17,799 nucleotides of DNA from JADHUC01 sp964617665 (GTDB lineage Bacteria > Planctomycetota > Planctomycetia > Pirellulales > Pirellulaceae), in assembly GCA_964617665.1 (NCBI GenBank), contig CAZUAH010000279.1, positions 1 to 17,799 on the forward strand. The letters are read 5' to 3'. The stretch's first letter is position 1. Every line of letters starts with the position of its first letter. The notes under the pieces are model-generated. The model had not been told where the DNA came from. It did not search any database and saw nothing but the letters and a program-made list of their open reading frames with translations. The translations under genes and the position numbers were made by a program. Below, in pieces: positions 14,041 through 17,799 of the stretch.

Positions 14041-15708
14041 ATGAAACTCACATTCCTCAACATCGCGTTGTCAGCCGCACTGCTGTGTTTGCTTTTCGCG
14101 AGCCGACCGGCGCAAGCCGAGACCGTCCGAACGGACGGCGCTCCGTTTGCGATCCCCACGTTTCACTGTCTGGGCCTTTACTGGTCGCCGCCGGGCGGGA
14201 GTGCCGACAAAGAGGTCCTTATGCGTTACCGGGCGCAGGACGCCTCCGATTGGAAGGAGGCCTTGCCCATGCGCTACAATCCTATTGCTGATACGGAAGA
14301 GGATCTGACTGACTACCGCGGCAGTATCGTCCACCTCACTCCGGCCACGACGTACGAGATCCAACTGACGCTGGCTGGCACCTCGACGACCGCGAATTTG
14401 ACGGCCACGACATGGAGCGAGGATTTCCCAGAGGGCGAGACGGTACGCGTAGATGATCGTGACACGCCGCTGGCGATCACTGAGTCCGGCAAGGCTGAGG
14501 CTTACCGGGTCTACGATGGCCAGGGCGCGACGATCGACGTCCGTCACAAGCACAATAGCTGTATCACGATCGACGCCTCGCATGTGATCGTCCGTGGCCT
14601 CAAGGTGAAAGGGGCCGGCGCGGCGGACAGCACCAGTTCGAGGCCGATTGGCGCCATTCTAATCACAGGCGGTCACGATATCATCATCGAGGACTGCGAC
14701 GTATCAGATTGGGGCCGGCTGAATCCCAAGACGGGTTTTGGGTTCAACTATGAATCGGCCATACTCTCAAGCTGCGATACATTGCAGCGTCTGATCATCC
14801 AACGCTGCAAGCTACATGATCCGACGTTCGATGGCAGCAACTGGTACGAGCCGAAGTATCCAACGCACTCTCGAGGGCCGCAGTGCATCAGTCTGTTCAA
14901 TGCCGGCGGTAACCATGTGATCCGGTATAACGAATGCTGGTCTGATATGGACCACATGTACAATGACATCATAGGTGGCGGCAGCAATGGAAGCTTCCGC
15001 GGTTCACCGGGGCCGGACTCGGACATTTACGGCAACTACGTGAGCCACTGTTGGGATGACGGTCTGGAGGTGGAAGGAGGCAACCGCAACAACCGGATCT
15101 GGGACAACTACATCACGCAATCCATGATGATGATTGGTAACGCGGCGACATCGATCGGGCCGCTCTACATCTGGCGCAACGTGTGCGCTCGCAGCCAGTG
15201 GCGACCGGATCACAGCGGCGGGTACTTCCTGAAGATGGGGTTCGCCGGCGGCGAGAAGTGGATGACCGGACACATGTATATCTTCCACAATACTGTGTTC
15301 AAGTCGGATGAGTGGCTCCCGACGGGCGGCCTTGGCGGTGGACGGATCGTCAAGCACACGGTCTCGCGGAACAACATCCTCCACGTGCGATCGCCTGAGA
15401 ACCTCTGCGCCAGCAGCGACAAGCGAAATATCGACAATGACTACGACTTTGACCTCTTCAACGGCCAAGTTCCGGAGGGGCATGAGAAGCACGGTGTGCG
15501 CGGCGAGCCGATCTACGCCGAAGGCGCAGGTCTGAATCCGGCGTCCAAGATTGGCAGCTTCCAATTGGCGCCAGACAGTCCCGGCGTGAGTGCCGGACAA
15601 GTGATCCCCAACTTCAACGAGGGGTATACCGGCACCGCGCCCGATATCGGCGCACACCAACGCGGCGAGCCACCGATCCGATACGGCGTTAGAGCCGTTC
15701 TGCGCTGA
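14041..15708 (+). CDS. Secreted right-handed parallel beta-helix protein with FN3-like N-terminal domain
   Basis: This is a 555-residue protein with a signal peptide (about 1-26, ending R-P-A-Q-A-E). The frame is open further upstream, but the ATG at 14041 has GAGAGGA at 8-base spacing and begins the signal peptide. Residues about 40-125 look like a fibronectin type III domain (H-L-T-P-A-T-T-Y-E-I-Q-L). About 160-440 is a right-handed beta-helix: repeated strands of the type I-T-I-D-A-S-H-V-I-V-R-G-L, I-I-I-E-D-C-D-V-S-D-W and D-I-Y-G-N-Y-V-S-H-C-W-D-D-G-L-E-V-E-G-G-N. This fold is usual in pectate-lyase-like and other polysaccharide-degrading proteins. D-I-G-A-H-Q near the C-terminus resembles the ending of many such proteins. 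Catalytic residues cannot be assigned. It is probably cotranscribed with the UroD-like gene. Confidence 0.88.
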   Translation: MKLTFLNIALSAALLCLLFASRPAQAETVRTDGAPFAIPTFHCLGLYWSPPGGSADKEVLMRYRAQDASDWKEALPMRYNPIADTEEDLTDYRGSIVHLTPATTYEIQLTLAGTSTTANLTATTWSEDFPEGETVRVDDRDTPLAITESGKAEAYRVYDGQGATIDVRHKHNSCITIDASHVIVRGLKVKGAGAADSTSSRPIGAILITGGHDIIIEDCDVSDWGRLNPKTGFGFNYESAILSSCDTLQRLIIQRCKLHDPTFDGSNWYEPKYPTHSRGPQCISLFNAGGNHVIRYNECWSDMDHMYNDIIGGGSNGSFRGSPGPDSDIYGNYVSHCWDDGLEVEGGNRNNRIWDNYITQSMMMIGNAATSIGPLYIWRNVCARSQWRPDHSGGYFLKMGFAGGEKWMTGHMYIFHNTVFKSDEWLPTGGLGGGRIVKHTVSRNNILHVRSPENLCASSDKRNIDNDYDFDLFNGQVPEGHEKHGVRGEPIYAEGAGLNPASKIGSFQLAPDSPGVSAGQVIPNFNEGYTGTAPDIGAHQRGEPPIRYGVRAVLR

Positions 15709-15764
15709 GGGACTTGATAGAGCATCACGTCCCCATCCGTTCTTGTGCGCCGGCTGGACAGATC

Positions 15765-15938
15765 TTACGGGGGAGGTGGTGCCGGCGGAATGAGGCCCGC
15801 ATCAGAGACGTTCGCGCGTGCGGGCGTAGACTGAATGTTGCGGCCGACATTGCTGCGGCGACGACCACTAGCCCGGCAGCCGATCTGGACGATGATCATT
15901 CCGGCAAGCAGAAGGATCAAGAGAGCGGTTCGTTTCAT
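15765..15938 (-). CDS. Small lipoprotein-like peptide (57 residues)
   Basis: A short open frame from the ATG at 15936-15938 to TAA at 15765-15767 encodes a basic start (M-K-R-T), a hydrophobic helix (A-L-L-I-L-L-L-A-G-M-I-I-V), then Q-I-G-C-R. The tail is Arg- and Pro-rich, ending I-P-P-A-P-P-P-P. It looks like a lipoprotein signal with Cys21 as the lipidated residue, although Gln at position -3 is unusual for a lipobox. GAAGG lies 8 bases before the ATG. The function is unknown; small Cys-anchored peptides are frequent in planctomycetes. Its 3' end faces the end of the beta-helix gene 56 bases away. Confidence 0.7.
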   Translation of the reverse strand: MKRTALLILLLAGMIIVQIGCRASGRRRSNVGRNIQSTPARANVSDAGLIPPAPPPP

Positions 15939-16194
15939 CGCGTATCCCTTCGCGTGTTTCAGGGGTCATCCATTGGTATAGCCGTTATTTGCCTGACAAA
16001 TGGCAAGATCGGTATTCCCAGTACCCTCGGATTAATAGAACCGTTAGTGCCTCGCATGAGGGAATGCAGGCAGTCGGCACACAAGGAATAGACGGCACGA
16101 TCGGAATAATCGTTAAAACTTCACACGCGGGCTCGGAGGGCGTTCAACAGATTGCAGCGGACGAGGCAGATGCGGAGCGTGGCAAATTGGCGAT

Positions 16195-16317
16195 TCAGCT
16201 CAACAGCAAGCGGCAAGCTACCACGTAGCCAAGAGCGATCATGCCCAGGATCGCCGCATAAGCGGTTGGAGAAGGGCCGTTCTCGGATTTCAGCAGACGC
16301 AGAATCATGTCTTTCAT
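16195..16317 (-). CDS. Degenerate Flp/type IVb pilin-like peptide (40 residues)
   Basis: The frame runs from the ATG at 16315-16317, with GGGGAG at 7-base spacing, to TGA at 16195-16197. The layout is that of Flp prepilins: a short charged leader M-K-D-M-I-L-R-L-L-K-S-E-N-G, then a hydrophobic helix starting P-S-P-T-A-Y-A-A-I-L-G. Flp pilins are cut after the Gly and carry Glu5-Tyr6 in the mature form. Here Tyr6 is kept but Glu5 is Ala, and the peptide is shorter than usual (about 55-60 residues). It may be a diverged relative that no longer assembles, or a small membrane peptide of other function. No pilus assembly genes are nearby. Confidence 0.65.
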   Translation of the reverse strand: MKDMILRLLKSENGPSPTAYAAILGMIALGYVVACRLLLS

Positions 16318-16414
16318 GGCGGCACTCCCCTCATAGAAAGAGTCATGTGAACTCTCGGTCGCAGAGAGCGATGTGCAAGCTTGGCCTAGCGGCCAGACGA
16401 AATAGGCGGCTGTC

Positions 16415-16720
16415 TCACTGAATGACGGTATTCAGGAAGTTTCGGATCCGTTGCCGCGTGCTGGGATGAAGGCTGCCCTTGAAGTCAATCCGCCAGTACC
16501 CACCCGCTTGACGTCGAGCGCGGATGATGAGTTGACCGTCGAGGGGTAGCTCGTTGAGAAACTCCAGCATTTCTCTCGTTTGTGCTTTCGGGAGACCTTC
16601 GCATTGTGCGACGCCGTCTTCGTCGATCACAATCTCCAAGTCATACCGCGGACGCACCAGACGCCAGATGGCATAGCCGATCAGCACGACAACAGCAACT
16701 CTGATTATGAAGGCGAGCAT
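16415..16720 (-). CDS. Small single-pass membrane protein, unknown function (possibly DUF3634-like)
   Basis: This 101-residue protein has an N-terminal membrane helix (about 3-19) followed by W-R-L-V-R-P-R-Y-D and a soluble domain with alternating strands (L-E-I-V-I-D-E-D-G, Q-L-I-I-R-A-R-R, Y-W-R-I-D-F-K-G-S-L). It ends in an amphipathic Arg-rich helix (R-Q-R-I-R-N-F-L-N). The general plan resembles small DUF3634-type proteins, by memory only. The start ATG at 16718-16720 has no strong ribosome site. Composition and length are protein-like, and no overlapping frame is better. A perfect palindrome (16774-16785) lies about 55 bases upstream. Confidence 0.65.
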   Translation of the reverse strand: MLAFIIRVAVVVLIGYAIWRLVRPRYDLEIVIDEDGVAQCEGLPKAQTREMLEFLNELPLDGQLIIRARRQAGGYWRIDFKGSLHPSTRQRIRNFLNTVIQ

Positions 16721-17116
16721 CGAAGCGGCCCTGGCCTGTCAATCGGGTCGGTGTATCCAACAAAGCGCGCGATAGACGATCGTCTTGCTTACCTTACCAA
16801 ATTGAGATGCCAGACGCGATAAGAAGGCGGAATTTCAATGCGGCGATGTCCTGACAAACTGAGCCGATGGCGCAAGACACGGACTTGCATTGGTTCTCTT
16901 TGTACTGCTGTCCCCGACGCCAATCGTGACTGGCTCATGCTTGCAGGACAGTCCTTGATCCGCTCGGTTGGCCGCAGGAGTTGCTCGTGTACCATATAGG
17001 TAACATGGCGACGTAATGATGCAAGGAAGCAGCAGTTGACGTTGAGCTTCTATACCGCCCTGGCAATCCATGGTTCCGACAGTGACCCGTTAGCAACAAG
17101 CCGTTTAGGCGAAACG
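16721..17116. other. Intergenic region between divergent small genes
   Basis: About 400 bases with no gene I can support. Short frames here have neither a ribosome binding site nor a recognisable domain. The only clear structure is a perfect 12-base palindrome, AGACGATCGTCT (16774-16785), a possible operator for the leftward 101-residue gene. No tRNA-like cloverleaf or repeat family was recognised. Confidence 0.5.
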
Positions 17117-17362
17117 ATGGCAAGACGCTGGCAGTTTGATTTGAAGGCGGTCCTTGGTGTCACTGCCGCGTTGGCGTCGGTCTTCTGGATGTGGACCAGC
17201 GACGATGCGTCAGTGCGTTTCTGGGGCGTGGCGTTACTTTTTCCAACTATCGGTGGCTGTGTGGGCTACCTACTGGCCGGCTGGGCGGGCGTGCTTCACG
17301 GTATCTGCATAGCCGTCTTACTTTCCATTGCCGTGGGGCTCTTTCTCTTGCCTTTGTTCTGA
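17117..17362 (+). CDS. Small three-helix membrane protein, unknown function
   Basis: An 81-residue protein starting at the ATG 17117-17119; a TTG start 81 bases upstream in frame would add a hydrophilic stretch without sense. It has three hydrophobic helices (about 9-26, 35-54 and 56-78). The start R-R-W-Q-F-D-L-K-A-V-L-G-V-T-A resembles the (Q/R)-F-(S/D)-L-(R/K)-x-L-L openings of many small planctomycete membrane proteins, as in the leucine-rich-repeat protein at 7715. The ribosome site is weak (TTAGGCG). No function can be assigned; the next gene starts 90 bases downstream on the same strand. Confidence 0.6.
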   Translation: MARRWQFDLKAVLGVTAALASVFWMWTSDDASVRFWGVALLFPTIGGCVGYLLAGWAGVLHGICIAVLLSIAVGLFLLPLF

Positions 17363-17452
17363 TGTGTATAATGGACAAGCCATTCGACAAAGCAGACGGG
17401 CCTATCAGCACCTTCAAACCTGCACACATCCCTTGAGAATGGAGGCGAATCC

Positions 17453-17799
17453 ATGACAACTTCCAAGATGACTCTCGCATTGCTTGTGGCCCTCAGTATG
17501 ACACTGCACCTGCGCGTTTTGGTGTACGCGCAGGAGTCCGGTGCCGAGCCGCCCAAAGGCGCCAAGCACGGCTCTCAAGAACGACCGGCGGACCCGGAAG
17601 ACAATACTACGAGCCGAAATCTACCAGGTCTGTTGGAGGCTAAGCCGCTGAAGGTGTCCCCCACGGACGACGAGTTGGTCAAGTTACTCAAATCACGCCA
17701 CAATGTGGCGGTCAAGGAATTGCAGCTCGTCATGACGTCGTACATCCGGCGGCGCACTCTGCGAGCGCGTGGCCATGAAGTAGCGGCTCGGATTTCTTG
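17453..17799 (+). CDS. Secreted protein of unknown function, partial (N-terminal 115 residues)
   Basis: The frame starts at the ATG 17453, with GGAGG at 7-base spacing, and is open to the right edge. It has a signal peptide (about 1-26, M-T-T-S-K-M-T-L to V-Y-A-Q), then a low-complexity charged linker (27-58). A helical, basic region begins near P-L-K-V-S-P-T-D-D-E-L-V-K-L-L-K-S-R (65-82). The P-D/T-D-D-E-L-x-x-L-L-K pattern recalls planctomycete secreted helical proteins of unknown role. The C-terminal part is outside the window, so no domain can be named. Confidence 0.75.
   Translation, partial: MTTSKMTLALLVALSMTLHLRVLVYAQESGAEPPKGAKHGSQERPADPEDNTTSRNLPGLLEAKPLKVSPTDDELVKLLKSRHNVAVKELQLVMTSYIRRRTLRARGHEVAARIS

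Noticed and set aside
15714..16091. 125-codon open frame on the plus strand
   Set aside because: No ribosome site or domain; it lies opposite the better-supported 57-residue lipoprotein-like gene.

Overview
The window looks like chromosomal DNA of a planctomycete, probably of the Pirellulales/Pirellula-Rhodopirellula type. This rests on protein style and repeats, not on any database search. The signs are a moderately high GC content, an ATP synthase operon whose a, b and c subunits carry unusual N-terminal additions, two Gfo/Idh/MocA oxidoreductases (one with a twin-arginine signal), a NIPSNAP protein with a signal peptide, a secreted LamG/dimethylformamidase-like protein, small proteins starting with an R-F-S/D-L-(R/K)-x-L-L membrane segment, and several intergenic palindromic repeats that I associate with planctomycete genomes.

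Region 1 (1-4517, minus strand) is the promoter-proximal part of an F1Fo ATP synthase operon, transcribed right to left: atpZ-like, atpI-like, atpB (a), atpE (c), atpF (b), atpH (delta) and atpA (alpha, cut by the left edge). The remaining F1 genes presumably lie beyond position 1. A candidate promoter lies at 4630-4658.

Region 2 (4816-7113, minus) is one large secreted LamG plus N,N-dimethylformamidase-beta-like protein. The 600-base gap that follows has no gene. It holds a 222-bp inverted-repeat element (7315-7536) flanked by an exact 9-bp direct repeat and sitting inside an older palindromic repeat.

Region 3 (7715-9027) has a membrane-anchored leucine-rich-repeat protein (plus) converging on an HD-domain phosphohydrolase (minus). 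The following gap (9028-9360) holds two palindromic repeats and a diverged duplicate of the 3' end of the next gene.

Region 4 (9361-15708) looks like a catabolic or modification cluster around a divergent promoter at 12787-12929. Leftward run a secreted double-NIPSNAP protein and two Gfo/Idh/MocA oxidoreductases, both with altered E-K-P motifs. Rightward run a UroD/MtaA-family protein and a secreted right-handed beta-helix protein. A secreted glycan-binding or glycan-cleaving protein next to cytoplasmic sugar-type oxidoreductases and a methyltransferase-type enzyme would fit use or modification of a complex, perhaps O-methylated, carbohydrate. The substrate cannot be read from the sequence.

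Region 5 (15709-17799) holds small genes: a 57-residue lipoprotein-like peptide and a 40-residue degenerate Flp-pilin-like peptide (both minus, both with good ribosome binding sites), a 101-residue single-pass membrane protein (minus), an 81-residue three-helix membrane protein (plus) and the start of a secreted protein cut by the right edge (plus). No rRNA, tRNA, CRISPR array or intact insertion sequence was seen.
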